This document shows, in pieces, positions 34,527 to 47,204 of a stretch of 64,000 nt of DNA; the first letter of the stretch is position 1; each line of letters begins with the position of its first letter. Origin of the DNA: Dipteronia dyeriana (taxonomy: Eukaryota > Streptophyta > Magnoliopsida > Sapindales > Sapindaceae); assembly GCA_032871835.1 (NCBI GenBank), contig CM065296.1, forward strand, positions 116,136,146 through 116,200,145, in the 5' to 3' direction. Both the position numbers and the translations under genes were made by a program. Under the pieces are notes generated by a model. It worked only from the letters and a program-made list of their open reading frames with translations. It was not told the DNA's origin and searched no databases.

Positions 34527-37500
34527 AGGTTATTCCGTTTGATACTGGAACAAGTCAGCAACATTGAAGGTATTGGAAATCCCCATGGTCTCAGGTAGGT
34601 CGATCACATATGCATTATTATTGATCTTCTTCAGAATCTGGTACAGACCATACTTCTTGGGCTTCAGTTTGTTATAAGTCCCAACTGGGAACCTTTCTTT
34701 GCGCAAGAAAACCATTACTGAGTTGCCCTCCTCAAACACCTTCCGACGCCTATGCTTGTCTGCAACTGCCTTGTATTTTGTATTGGTTTCTTCCAGTTTC
34801 TGTCTCACCTCTGCTTGCACCGTTTGAGCCTGAGTAGCCATGTTTTCTGCAGCAACACTAACTCCCGGACCATTTTGTAGATGAATTAAATCCACAGTGT
34901 GCTTCGGAGGTGACACGTGTCACAGCAAAAAGAGATTTTCCCGTGGCACTATGTACAACAGTATTGTAGGCAAACTCAACTTGAGGCAATGCATGATCCC
35001 ACTGTTTCGACTTATCTCCGCAAACACAACGGACCAGATTTCCCAAGGTTCTATTCGTCACTTCCGTTTGTCCATCAGTTTGTGAGTGTGCAGTAGTACT
35101 TCATTACAAAGATGTATTCAACATTTTCCACAAGGTCAACCAAAAGTGGCTAAGGAATTTCGTGTCACGGTCAGAGGTAATTGACTGCGGTACCCCATGT
35201 AGTCGGACCACTTCTCTAAAAAATAGCCGGGCTATGTGTGAAGCATCAGATGTCTTCCGGCAAGGGATAAAGTGAGCCAGTTTTGAGAACAGTCAACCAC
35301 CACGAAAACGGAATCTACTCCTCGCTAGGTACGGGGCCACCCCAACACAAAATCCATAGACAAGTCCTCCCAGATATTGTTAGGAACAGGTAAAGGCATA
35401 TAAAGACCAGTATTTTGTGACTGACCTTTAGACACCTGACAAGTGTAACATCTCTGCACAAAATTCCTAACATCTCGTTTCAGTTGTGGCCAGAAATAGC
35501 GTTCTTCCCAGCTAGCGACCGTTTTGTCTCGTCCCAAGTGTCCACTCAATCCACCTCCGTGCAAGTCTCTGATTAGTTTCTCTTACAAAGACATTCTGGG
35601 AATACACAAACGATTTCCACGAAACAGATACCTATCATTTTCATGAAAATCACTGGCATGATGCTTCTCAATACACTTTGACCAGATTTCCTTAAAATCC
35701 TTATATTTTTCATACAACTCCCCTTCAAAGAATCGAACCCACAATCTCATGAGTTAAGGTTACGAGCAGGGTGGCACGGAGGCTCAATGCATCAGCAACT
35801 CGGTTCAGAACCCCTAATTTGTGCTTGATAACAAAAGGAAATTTCTGAAGGAAAGTGGCCACCTGACATGCATGTTATCCAAGTTCTTCTGACTGTCGAT
35901 AAACTTCAAAGTCTGATGATCGGTGTTCAAGACAAATTCTCTTTGTACTAGGTAATGTTCCCAGTATTTCAGGGCTCGGACTACTGCTTAGAACTCCTGA
36001 TCATAAGTACTCCACTTCTGATGAGCCTCACTTAATTTCTCGCTAAAGAAAGCTACCGGTCGCTTTTCTTGGGACAACACAACTCCAATTCCCACTCCAC
36101 TAGCATCGCACTCCACCTCAAATATCTTCTCAAAACTAGGTAGATCCAGTAATGGTGCAATACATAATTTCTCCTTGATTAAAGCAAAACTCATCTCTAC
36201 TTCTTTTCCCCACTGAAACCGATATTTCTTCATGCATGCTGTTATCGACGACATGACAATGCTTAAATTCCGAATAAACCGGCGATAGAAAGTAGCTAAG
36301 CCATGAAGCTACTAACTTCACTCACGGTTTTCGATGCAGGCCATTCTCGAATTGCTCGCACCTTCTCTTCATCCACATGAATTCCTTCTGAACTTACCAC
36401 ATAACCTAAAAATAACAAACTACTGGTCATGAAACTGTAATTCTTTAGATTAAGAAACAGTTGATTTTCCTGTAAAACAGTTAATACCTCTCGCAACTGC
36501 TCCACGTGCTCTTCTGCAGTCCTACTATAAATGAGTATGTCGTCAAAATAAACAACAACAAACTTTCCTACAAAAGGCCTAAATACCTAATTTATCACCC
36601 GTATGAAAGTACTGGGTGAATTTAATAAACCGAACGGTAGGACCAGCCACTCATACAAACCATCCTTGCTCTTGAACGCCGTCTTCCATTCATCCCCAAG
36701 CCTTACCCGAATTTGGTGATACACTGCGTAGATCAATCTTTGAAAACAACTTTGAACCCTCCAGTTGATCAACATGTCATCTAAGCGGGGAATCAAAAAT
36801 CGGTATTTGACAGTTATTTTGTTGATAGCTCGACTGTCCACACACATGCGCCAACTCTCGTCCTTCTTTAGTGTCAACAACGCGAGAACTGCGCATGCAC
36901 GTATGAAACCCTTCTACAACAGATCTTCTATTTTCTCCCGCATAATGTCATTCTCCTTTGGACTCATTCGGTAATGTGGCAGGTTAGGCAAACTCGCCCC
37001 ATGTAAAAGGTATATGGTGCTGAATGTCTCTTAATGGAGGTAAGTTGTTGGGCAAATCTTCTGAAGTAATATCTTTGATTTGTTCCAGCAACGACTGTAT
37101 TTTCTAGAGAACAGTTACCGCTGGTGTTTCTTCCCCCTCTACCACAAGAGCTTTAACCATTAAAGCATAGACCTCATGTGCACCCTTAACATCTGTCACA
37201 AATTCTGTGTCGGATCCGATTACGGTTAGGAAAGAATGCTTTTCCACTTCAGAGGGCTTGTTAGGTATTGTGTTACGTTTGGAAGGAGCCATAGCACTTT
37301 GTGATCCCCAGGTAAATAAATAAGTGTTATCCCGACCCCTGTATGTAATATCGACATCATACTGTCATGACCGACCCAACAATACATTGCTATCATCCAT
37401 ATCAATCATATCACAAACTACATCCTCCTTATATATCTTACCAAAAGAAATAAGAACACGACAAATCTCAGTTACCTTTACTGTTGGTCCTTTCTTGATC

Positions 37501-38345
37501 CAGTCAATAGTATACAGATTGGGATGTTTCTCGGTTGGCAACTTTAGGTGTTCCACCAACCTCTTCGCGATAAAGTTCTCGCAACTTCCACTGTTCACGA
37601 TCAGATCACAGACTTTCTGACTGATTGTGCAGCATGATCGAAATATATTGTTACGCTGACTGTGGTCCTCTTGCTTTGGTGCATACAACACCCGTTGCAC
37701 CACATAATTAACTCGTTCCCCATCTTCTTTAGCGAATTATGCTCCCTCATATAAGTCATTGTCTCCTCCTTCATCCCCAAAAGCATTTGGTTCTTCTTCG
37801 CCTCCTTCCACCCAGTTAACTGGTCTAGAACGTTCAGGACAAGCATTTGAAAGATGATCAGGTTTTCTGCATTTATAACAAACCCCCGGTGTAGGTATAG
37901 CTTAGGGATTTGGGGTTAAACTTCTGGATACGTTCCTGTTGGCTGGAGATGTTGTTTGGTGGCTATTGTTGCCCTCTTCTCCACTAACTCCTTTTGGTTG
38001 GCTCGACAGAACCGATGATTGAACACTTTTATCCCTGTTAGGGATGATGACTCTGGATTGTTCCTTCGAAAGCGAGGGTTCCCGACTCTACGTTCCAGTA
38101 ACTCGGCCTTTAGTGCCATGTTATGAGCTTCATCCACGGTCCACAACACTTGCAATCGATCTTATCCCGAAGTGACGGCCTCAACCCATTGAGATAGCTG
38201 GCTACACGCGGCCCCTCTGTTTCACTTAAGTGATTTCACTCCGAGAGCCTAGAAAACTCTGATGTGTAATCAAACACCGACTTGGTCCCCTGCTAACAGT
38301 TTTGAAGCAACTAGAATAGATACTGCTCATAGTCTGGTTGCATTT
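34527..38345 (-). pseudogene. Degenerate gypsy gag-pol
   Basis: Minus-strand pieces in order are: gag (38345-37900) with [11 protein letters not shown] and a CCHC knuckle CYKCRKPDHLSNAC (about 37838-37879); protease (37703-37365) with [13 protein letters not shown] and VLLGRS; RT with [19 protein letters not shown] (36880-36587) and VYFDD (about 36540-36554); RNase H (36254-35988) with [10 protein letters not shown]; integrase finger (35564-35325) with [10 protein letters not shown] and CYTC; and the C-terminal part (34916-34530) with [13 protein letters not shown]. Stops and shifts separate nearly every domain. Unlike the element at the left edge, this pol ends before its LTR. Confidence 0.88.
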
Positions 38346-39470
38346 CCCTATCACATATGCTGCCTCACTAAAGCTTTCTATGAATTGAAATAGGCTCCAA
38401 GAGCCTGGATTCATAAGCTTAAAAATGCTCTAGTTCATTGGGGATTCTCTAGTAGTAATTTCGATATGTCCTTGTTTGTCAAAAGGTCAGGTAAAGAGGT
38501 TTTATTTTTATTGATATATGTTGATGACATTCTAATTACAGGGAGCAAGCCATCTCTTATCCCTCAAGTAATCAAGATTTTAACTCTCAGTTTGCCTTAA
38601 AGTCACTCGGTTCTGTTTATTACTTTTAGGTTTTTAGGCAAATAGAACTGTTGAGGGTTTACATTTGACTCGAACAAAGTATGTGCTTGATCTGTTAAGG
38701 AAAACGAGACTTCAAGATTCCAAGTCAGCTGATTCTCCTACTAGCAACATCACCAAGTTATCTCTACATATTAGCTAGCCTTTTGATGATCCTATATTGT
38801 ATCGTTGTAGCATTGGAGCTTTGCAATATCTTGCAAATATCAGGCCTGATGTTGCCTTTATTGCTAACAAGTTAAGCAAGTTCTTGGTCAGACCAACTGA
38901 CATCCATTGGCATTCCAGTAAGTGTGTGTTGCGATATTTAAAGAACACTACAGAATTTGGTTTGTGGTTCAAAGTTTGCTCCCAGCTCACTCTTGAGGTG
39001 TATGCCGATGTTGATTGGGCAAGTTGTGTGGATAACATACAATCCATCAGTGGTCTCTCTGTGTTTCTAGGTGGAAATTTGATTGCTTGGAGCTCCAAAA
39101 AGCAACATGTTTTTGCTCGTTGTAGTGCCGAAACGGAATACCAATTCCATTCCAAGCTTTCACTGAGATTTTATAGGTTAACTCTTTGCTTTATGAGTTG
39201 GGTTTCTCTGTTGCTCGCAGACCTGTGTTGTGGTGTGACAATCAGAGTATTGCCTCCCTTGCTAAAATTCCTATGTTTCATGCTCGTACAAAGTACATAG
39301 AAATTGATGTGCATTTTGTCCGAGAAAAGATGGTGATTGGTGTCTTTGAAATCAACTATGTTCCAATAGAGATTCAAATTTTTGATATATTTACCAAGAA
39401 TCTGGCGGTAGAGCGTTTTATGTTACTTAGGACTAAAAACTTGGTTCGTTCACCAATGTCTAGCTTTGTG
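38346..39470 (+). pseudogene. Copia B RT (second half) and RNase H remnant
   Basis: It resumes with CCLTKAFYELK followed by a TAG at 38391-38393 where copia RTs have Gln, then APRAWIHKL, and YVDDILITG at about 38516. RNase H follows with YRCSIGALQYLANIRPD, YADVDWAS, WSSKKQ, CDNQSIASLAK and HARTKYIEIDVHFVRE, with a frame change near 39190. It ends just before the purine tract and right LTR. The CAG-to-TAG change is a C-to-T transition, common in methylated transposons. Confidence 0.88.
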
Positions 39471-39476
39471 GGGGAA

Positions 39477-41561
39477 TGTAAAGAATGCTACTTCTGAGAG
39501 CTCTTCAAAGGTATAGAAGTTGTCAAAACCATAGCTCAATACAACAATCAAGCCAAAGTATATTACTTTGTGTGCAACCACAGAAAAGCTAGGATGGATT
39601 TCAGAGCCTGGTCATCAATCTAGAGTGAGAGACTGTGATTGAAGTCCTAACCACCTCTCTAACCAATGACTCGTTCCAAAGGTGGACGCTTGCAAGTGTA
39701 CGAGGCCGGAGTGTAGTATAATAATAAGTAAAGTTCGTTCCGAGGAAGATTGATGAGTTGAGTATCGAAATTGATTGATCTAGATACTATTTGAACAATG
39801 ATTAAAGAGAATGGTGATTTTAAGAACTACACTAAATATAAATTAACTACTAAAGCAATTTTAGCTAAGATTGTGAAATGAAAACAAGAAATTAAGTCGA
39901 ATGTAACTAAGTGATGAGAAATGCTAAGACATAGTATCCACCTCATCCTCTCCTATCTCAAGCTCTAGACTCATTTAAATGCCCAAATTGTGCGTACATG
40001 AATTGTATACCCATGCACTCAATAATAATCCTTAATCTCTCTAGAGTAATAGAAATTACATTCAAGCATACCCAAAGTCTTATCTCTCGATGACCCTAGA
40101 ATATATCCATGAATTCATTAAGGACTTTGGTACACAAAAAGGGGTTTTATACGCTAGCCTCGCGTATCTCTACCTTACTAGTCATGTATACAGGACATTT
40201 TATCAAACAAGTGGAATGTATCACCTCTTAGTTCATAGCACACAAAAATATATCAAATACAAGTTGATCAATCTCATGACAGCATTGTACTAAAAAATAT
40301 CCATCAAAACACAAGCATACATTGATAAAATAAATAGTCTATATCATTAAATTTAGGGGTTTGGTTTCATTAAGCCTTAGCAAAGAACAATTAGTTTATA
40401 CTATAAATAAGAGCCATACAAAATATATATGAAATCAAATACATGGCTTTACACAATAACGAAAGAGAAAGAGATTAGAGAAAACTATATAGGGAGTCTC
40501 CTCTTTGTCTTGATTCTTCTTCTCCTTCAAGTATTCTTCAGCTCCCTTTTGCCCAAAAACGTGATGTGATGATGGATGTGATGAGTGGGTGTGGTAGATG
40601 TATTGGATTTTAGGGAAATGTGGTGTCTTGGTAGTTTTCTTGGAAGTTGGGTTGATGTGTATATGGAAGTTGAAAAGATGAGCTATTGTGAGAGTTTTTG
40701 GGTGGACAGTGTGGTCCTTAGGTATGAAAATAGCAAAGGATTATAGAGAGTGAATTAGGGCAGAGACAAGAAGGTTAATTCTTCAAAGTTGTACTTTTCT
40801 GGCCAAAAAGGCGACCTTGGGGAGACCTGGTGGGAATGAGGAAGTGCTGACCCGAGTGAGAAGCGACCTTGGGGCGACTTTACTGAAGCAACATGGAGGT
40901 CGCCCTAAGGTTGCCTTAAGGTCGTTTTTTTCATTGTTTGATGAGTCTTAAACCCAAGAAGATAGCGATCTTAGAGCGACTTGGTTCAGGTTGCCCTAAG
41001 GTCACTTTTGCGTTTGGTTTGCCTACTTTAAGCTTTTTTCTGCTCCACTTCAACTTCACCCTAGACCATATTAACTCCCATTTAAACTCAGACCTGCACA
41101 ACTTATCAAGTGGTTAAAAACTCGATTTTACCCGAGAGACGAACACAATTTGATACAAATTTGGGGCTACATTATAGGTAGAAGTGGAGCAGTCAACTAA
41201 CTTAGCTAACCTGACAGACTTCTAGATGGTGTATTGGCGGAAAAGCTCAGACTCTAACAACCTAGCTAACCTGGCAAACTTTTAGAAGATATATATTCGC
41301 AGGAAAAACTCACAACAAATGTGTGTGAATATTGTTGATGTAATAGTTAGTTACAATTTTCTTATAATCAAATAGTCAATTTTAAAGTTGACAACACCTT
41401 ATATATATATAATATATTGTAAAAGAGTTAATGTTAATGAATACAGAGCATATTTACTCGTTATCTTTGTAGTTCCATAAATGGCTTTTTCTACTTCTTA
41501 GCCTTTTGATCTTCTCAGTATTTGAAACCTTTTATCAAACACATATCTCCATTCTTTTTCA
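39477..41561 (+). repeat. 3' LTR of copia B, split by a solo LTR
   Basis: 39477-39666 and 41196-41561 together match the left LTR 31953-32513. The right part ends ATTCTTTTTCA, as the left LTR does. Confidence 0.85.
39667..41195. mobile_element. Solo LTR (about 1.5 kb) inside the copia B 3' LTR
   Basis: The insert begins TGACTCGTTCC, ends GGAGCAGTCA (TG...CA), and is flanked by ACCAA (39662-39666) and ACTAA (41196-41200), a 5-bp duplication with one difference. The uninterrupted LTR at 31953-32513 shows the empty site CTCTAACTAACTTAG. It has no gag-pol coding. The size and termini fit a solo LTR left by recombination; a short non-autonomous element is the alternative. Confidence 0.75.
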
Positions 41562-42273
41562 ATAACAAAATGCAAGCTTAAATTATTGCCACTACCGCCC
41601 CCAACCCACCAAACACCAGGTAATAGAACATCTCCATTGTTGTAGATCTTCGAAACCCAAAAAAAAAGCAATAAACCTATAAAATATTATCCAGATTCTA
41701 GTACTGGTGTTCGCTTTTTTTTTTTTCCTTTTTTGCTCTCATTTCAATAGCCTCACTTCAAAACGTCGTCGTACTTGTATTGTACTGCGACTCCATATCT
41801 GGAATTTTTTTCCACCACCGTTGTAAGAGAGAAAGGAGAGAAAAAGATGGGAGGAGAGAGAAATGGAAGATTTAAATTTTGTTTCCATTACCGTGGTAAC
41901 AGATAAAAGAGAGAAAGAGGTGGGGGCGAGAGCAGAATGAAGAGAGAAGGGAAGATTCAATTTATTTTTCCACCATCATGATGGTAACATAGTCAGCAGA
42001 CAAAAGATAGAAGGAGATGGGAAGAGAGAGGAGGGAGAGTGAAAGAGATTGAGTTTTTTTTAAAAAAAGTTTATTTTGACATTTTTATATTACACTATTT
42101 TTATCGGATCTCATTACATTCTATCCATGGAAACACACAATCCAATCCAATCTTATCTCTTAAAAATAGTTCAATCATATCTCGCGTACCAAATGCACCC
42201 TTCAAACACAGTTCAAATGTTGTAGAGCTTAACTTTTTCAACGAGTGTCAAAAAAACTTCTATTCGCAGTATC

Positions 42274-42615
42274 CAGATTACTTTAATTGTTTCCTACAGG
42301 ATAAAGATATATATCTCAGTTGGTTTTTATATTGTCCACATTCCCGATCATCCCCTTTTGAATCTCAGTAATACATGTAAAGCGGAAATCAAAGTTCCAG
42401 TTTTGTTGATTGCTCTTGATGATCTTCTTCAGCCTAGAAACTTGAGCTAGGTTCTAAACAAAGGGTTTGAGGTGGAATATTACACAAACGAAAGGTGTTA
42501 TCCTTGTATCTCCGCATGTGGGAAATGCAAACCTAATCACTTAAATCCAAGGCAATTTTTTTGCTTTTGTGGTGATGATGAATCACAGAAGCTCAATTTT
42601 CCTAGTATGTTCACG
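42274..42615 (+). pseudogene. LRK10L-type receptor kinase, ectodomain exon remnant
   Basis: One frame reads IPDHPLLNLSNTCKAEIKVP, then LLQPRNLS, a TAG at 42448-42450, VLNKGFEVEY, then CYPCISACGKCKPNH and FFCFCGDD. The Cys pattern, with VPV, GFEVEY, C-x2-C and FxCFC, is that of the C-terminal WAK-associated ectodomain of LRK10-like kinases. The N-terminal part is missing: a MITE ends at 42200 and the sequence just after it is too worn to read. The kinase exon 6.6 kb downstream in the same orientation is the natural partner. Confidence 0.75.
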
Positions 42616-42803
42616 TTCTTATCTTATATCAAGTTATATGTCTGTTTTTGAGGATAATTATAGATATGTAGCACAACTTAGTTAGATATGGTATCTCAAA
42701 TTTTACGGTAGTGACGAATTTGGAAGGAGGCCAACTCATCCCTAGCTCTTGCTAGTGTTTTAACCAAACATTAGAGTTGTTCAAATTGATTGGTTCCACA
42801 TAG

Positions 42804-42805
<2 letters not shown>

Positions 42806-42860
<55 letters not shown>
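42806..42860. repeat. (AT)27 microsatellite
   Basis: An uninterrupted AT run, directly visible. Confidence 0.98.
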
Positions 42861-42862
<2 letters not shown>

Positions 42863-42864
<2 letters not shown>

Positions 42865-43765
42865 TTTGAAGAGGTACCTTGGTCAGGAAAAAATAATCAA
42901 ACTCAAATTAGTTGTTAGAATAATTATTTGGATGGATAATCGGATTAGAGAGTGACTACTTGCTTATTTTAACAGTACCAACAGTAGGACAATCATGTAA
43001 ACATATTGTTTAGAGAAAATGCCTAGGCTGTTCCGGCCGTCGCAACTAGACCCTATTCAGTCTTCCTAGACTACTGGCCGACTAGGCCGCATTCTACAAC
43101 CAATTAATTGGCATAATTGATGATATATATATATATACATATATCGTTAAAATGACGTCGTTTTCGTCATGTTCTTTTGCTTGAAGACTGAAGTGTTGAA
43201 CACTTGAACCAATAAACCCACTTTCCTAATTCAAACCAGACTTCTCAATGGAACCACTCACCAGACCTCTCACCAAAATTGAGGAAGATACTGCTACAGA
43301 CCTCGTCGCCACCTCGCCACGTCTTACCGCTGCAGCTGCCATCGCCCGGTCGTCCTCACCGATCGCCAATTGTTTGTTTGTTCTCTTTGATCGATCTGTT
43401 TTTCTCTGTTCTATGTTTTCTGTTGTAGACTTTTTACCTTTATTCCTCATTCTCAATAAACTAAAACCATTTAAAGAAAAGGAAGATGAGTAATGAGTTG
43501 CAGAGAGAGATGGAGAAAGAGGTAGTCTAGGGAATGGAGATTGATCGAGATTCGAGAAGAAGAACGAATAAGACTGATAAAAGTAAATTGTAAAAATAAA
43601 AATAATAATTGAAAAACAAAAGTCAAACGGTACATGGCTTTATAATGTTGATTGGTGAGATGATGGGGTGGCAAGATGATGTGGGTGGCAAGTGATGTGC
43701 ACCATGGCACCAAAACAATATATATATATATATATATATAATATTCGGAAGAAAAGAAAATAAGA
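42863..43765. other. Intergenic or intronic DNA within the LRK10L remnant
   Basis: No recognised gene. 43248-43493 is open for 81 codons with a GC-richer start (GACCTCGTCGCCACCTCGCC) that might be a captured fragment; I cannot name it. A TA run lies at about 43720-43740. Confidence 0.4.
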
Positions 43766-43774
43766 AAAATAAAA

Positions 43775-45196
43775 GGGTAAATATCGTTTTAGTCCCTGTT
43801 GTTTACCATATTATCCATTCAGTCCTCATGGTTCTTTGGTCATTCTATAATGTTTTTCGTTAAAATCAGATCACCTGACATAGTCAGATGGTCAAATGAC
43901 TATTATGCCCTTTAAATGTCTGAGGGGCTTGTAAGGACAATTTTATCCCCCTTTAACCGTATGGTGTTCATCCCACCACCACCAACACACCAGTTCATCA
44001 CCACCACCAAACACATACACAATCTAATGGAGATCCAATTAATTCGAACAGACCTAACACCGACAAACAAAAACAAACCCCGCACCACTATTTTCAGCCC
44101 AGAACCACCATCAAGAAAAATATCCACTCCACCAAGACCATATCCATCAAACAAAATTCAAACCAAAACTCATATTCAATAAAACCAAAACTCAGAACCC
44201 AGATTCAACATCACCCCCACCAGATCTAAAAAAAAAAAAAAATCCAACTCCAATGAAACCCAGACCATCACCACCATAACACTGTCGCCTCGCACCATCG
44301 CTATTGCACAACCCAATCCCAGAAACCACCATTCGACCACCCAAAATCAACACCAACTCAACTGCCAAAATAAAAATAAAACCAAAACCTTAATCAAAAT
44401 CAAACCACCATCATCATAGTCGTCACCACCACCAAACCTATAAATAAATCACAACACCCAAATCAAGAGATCGATCGTGAAAAAGAGATGAGATCAAATC
44501 AGATCTACTTATTGTAGACAAGTTAAACCATCACCGGAGAAAATCACGAACAACCAGAATGTTGCGATGACAACGGCGAACAATGCGAGAACACCGAAGA
44601 AGCATATTCGACGACCGATTGAGGAAAAAAAATAGAGACTTACTGATGGAATCTGGGTTTTTTTTATAGGATATGGGTTTTTATTTTGGTGAGCTGTGGT
44701 GGGTTGAAGAAGATGAAGGAGATGAGAGAGAGAGAGAGAGAGCGGCGAGAGAGAGAGAGAAAGAATAAAGATTAGGGTGGGAGGTAGAGGGAGAGAGAAA
44801 GAATGGTGATAGTGATTGGGATGGGTTTTGACTGGTGATGAAGATGTTGATGATATGGTCGATGATGATGATTTGAGGAATTAAGGGTTGTTTTAATTTT
44901 TAACAAATATATTTTTAATTTGTTTTTATTTTTATTTTTATTTTTATTTTTTATTTATTAATATATCAAGTTACCATTTTGACCTTTGTTAAAAAAAATT
45001 CTAAAAAATGTAAGGTATTTTTACCAATTTACCCACACACCATTAAAGGGATTTTTAAAAACCCTAACAGAATTGGATGGTAGGGATCAAAATATGGATT
45101 ATTGAAAACGACAAGGACCTGCAAGGCCAATACTGGAACGGCGATGATCGAAATGGATAATATGGTAAACCACATAGACTAAAATGATATTTACCC
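43775..45196. mobile_element. Mutator-like non-autonomous element
   Basis: The terminal inverted repeats are about 47 bp or longer: left GGGTAAATATCGTTTTAGTC, and the right end in reverse complement GGGTAAATATCATTTTAGTC, both continuing into TTTACCATATTATCCAT. A 9-bp target duplication AAAATAAAA flanks both sides (43766-43774 and 45197-45205), typical of Mutator-like elements. No transposase. The interior has Pro/Thr-coding and GA-repeat stretches that may be captured gene or leader sequence. Confidence 0.88.
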
Positions 45197-45205
45197 AAAA
45201 TAAAA

Positions 45206-46456
45206 TAAAATAAAAGTTGTCTGCTTAGTTGGAGCTTAGGTGGTGTAGACGCTAGACGATGGTCCACTATATGACTAGCGTCTAACGCATACTAAAACAT
45301 TGAACTGGGGTGAAATGGCTAAATTTGGTCTTATTAGTCAGTGATTGATTAATCGGTCGACCACATCTGATAAAGAAGATGAAGAGAGAGAGCACAATTA
45401 AAAGAAGAAGGTAAAGAGACATAGCATTGAAGAGAGAGTGTTCTACTCTTGGTAGTTGTTAGGTGTTTTTTGCTTTGTTGTTCTAATGTTGTCTTTAGCA
45501 TGATTGAAGCTTCAATCAGGTTTGGTCTCTGTTGTTCCTATATTGTCTTTGTTGATTAGATGAGAGAGAGAAAGGTAATAGGAATCTGTGAGACAAATGA
45601 ACCCACTTCCTGTATAATTATTATCTTCCCATGTGAAATAATCAAGTTTGTTTATGTGCACATTTCACTTGATGACTCTCCTTATAATTTTTTCCTTGTG
45701 GATTTGAATTGGCTTATGATTGGATTTTGATCGATAATTTGGTATTTGTGGATTTGGAAAGAATTTTGTTTTGTTTGGATTTAATAATTAGAATTTACTT
45801 GTGATTGGATTTTTATGTGGGAAAATAGAAAAAAAAAAAAAGATCTAAATTCACTGGCCAACTAATCAACCTAGACGTTAAATACTGGGTCTCCGTCTGA
45901 CTAGCGTCTAGCGTTTACTATAATACTATCTTTTAGTAGATTTATTGTTGTACGTAAGGTTTAATACATTATAATTGTGCATAATAATGGAAATGTACGT
46001 GGATTTGGGTTTTCAAATGCTGTCTTTATAATCATTTACTTAGTTAACTAATAATTAGAATCTTACACTCCTATTAGATACTTGTGGGAAAATATGTGAT
46101 AAAGAAACCATATCAACAAACAAGGTAACCTGACAGCAAAACTTATATAATCAGTATCTGATCTATTTTTCTTCTTTTCCATGTTTAAAATGTAAGAAAA
46201 AAAGAAGTTTGAAGAATTGATATGTTTGGAACCGGAAATAAATAAGTAAATAAATAAATAGGAGAGAGATAACGGTGTTGTGGAAAAAAAAAGGAGGAAG
46301 TTGTAGATTATATTTAGTGATTTTATGTAACTTTTGTTAAAAATAAGTTAAATGCCACGTGATATAATATTATTGGGATATAAATTGAAAATAAATGTAT
46401 TAAAGTGTATATAATATGTGTCACTTTTTAATTGGATCGGTTCTACGGATAATTGT
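45206..46456. other. Spacer with two GACTAGCGTCTA repeats
   Basis: TGACTAGCGTCTAACGCATACT (about 45270) and TGACTAGCGTCTAGCGTTTACT (about 45899) are direct repeats with related flanks (CTAGACG). The 650 bp between them may be a transposon whose ends I could not pair. No gene is seen. Confidence 0.45.
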
Positions 46457-46464
46457 GGTAAAAC

Positions 46465-47144
46465 TAGACCTGGTAAAACGGGTTCGTGGGTCGGGTTGGA
46501 CCAAACCCGACACGACCCATTTATTAAACGGATTGAACTTCTAAAACCCGACCTAACGCATTTAATAAACGTATAACCCGATCCGATCCGTTAAACCCGT
46601 TTATATTATGTTTGATTTTTTTTATATTAATAATTATTAAAAATATAATATAAATCTAAACTAAAAATATCTTTAAAAAACCAATATATCACATCTCAAT
46701 TTAGACGAGTCATAAAAAAACTATAAAGTTTATACAATTCACAAACGATAGAATATATATATATATAAACCAAACAATTAAAACTAATAAAAACGATATA
46801 TAAAGATCGATAATTCAACTGTTGAGACCTTCAAACTTCGTATTCCGTAAACTATTGACAATTGCAATATGAAAGTTAAAACAATATAAAAATTAGTTAT
46901 TTATTATTGAACCATAGTTGTTATTGCAAGTATTCCTCCAATTAATTTTAAGTTACATATTTTTTCCAAACTAATCGTGTCAACTCGTTTATCCATTTAT
47001 AAAACCCAACTCAACCCGTTTATAAAACGGGTTAAACGGGTTAACCCGTTTACCAATCCAAACTCATTTAGCTTCACCAAATCTAATATAAATTCGTTGA
47101 GTTCGTATCGACCCATCGTATCGTGACCCGAATTGCCAGATCTA
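46465..47144. mobile_element. hAT-like non-autonomous element
   Basis: The ends are TAGACCTGGTAA and, in reverse complement, TAGATCTGGCAA, flanked by GGTAAAAC (46457-46464) and TGTAAAAC (47145-47152), an 8-bp duplication with one difference. Subterminal regions are packed with AACCCGTTTA / TAAACGGGTT motifs, as in Ac/Ds-type elements. The middle is AT-rich and non-coding. Confidence 0.88.
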
Positions 47145-47204
47145 TGTAAAACGGATCCATCCGAGTTCATATTTACTCGCCAAAGGGGTGAGCATTACCA
47201 CTTC

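Larger units (their letters stand above)
33941..38345 (-). mobile_element. Truncated gypsy retrotransposon inside copia B
   Basis: On the minus strand the order is gag, protease, RT, RNase H, integrase, 3' LTR. The LTR is 33941-34470 (TGACGCAATG to CTACATCA), next to a purine tract AGAGGGGAC (complement of 34471-34479). No 5' LTR or primer site exists: within gag, at about 38340-38350, the sequence changes directly to copia RT. The 5' end was therefore lost together with the copia middle. Confidence 0.85.
31953..41561 (+). mobile_element. Ty1/copia retrotransposon B, nested and rearranged
   Basis: The left LTR (31953-32513) and right LTR (39477-41561, itself interrupted) are flanked by the target duplication ATAAC (31948-31952 and 41562-41566). 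The primer site TGGTATCAGAACC is at 32514-32526 and a short purine tract GTGGGGGAA precedes the right LTR. The first 187 bp of the two LTRs differ at about 20 places by hand count, so it is old. Its middle, from pre-integrase to mid RT, is gone and replaced by a gypsy fragment. Confidence 0.9.
31745..42200. mobile_element. MITE split by a copia insertion
   Basis: The left end GGTTACGTTTGTTACACCGG (31745) and the reverse complement of the right end, GGGTGCATTTGGTACGCGAG (ending 42200), match over about 29 bp with some mismatches, as in PIF/Harbinger-type MITEs. Its own sequence is 31745-31952 and 41567-42200; everything between is later insertion. The flanks TTT and TTC are compatible with, but do not prove, a 3-bp duplication. 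The right part has A/G-rich repeats (GAGAGAAAGG). Confidence 0.65.

Noticed and set aside
43248..43493. 81-aa ORF with GC-rich start
   Set aside because: Could be a captured gene fragment, but there is no family match, no promoter, and a full overlapping ORF on the other strand.
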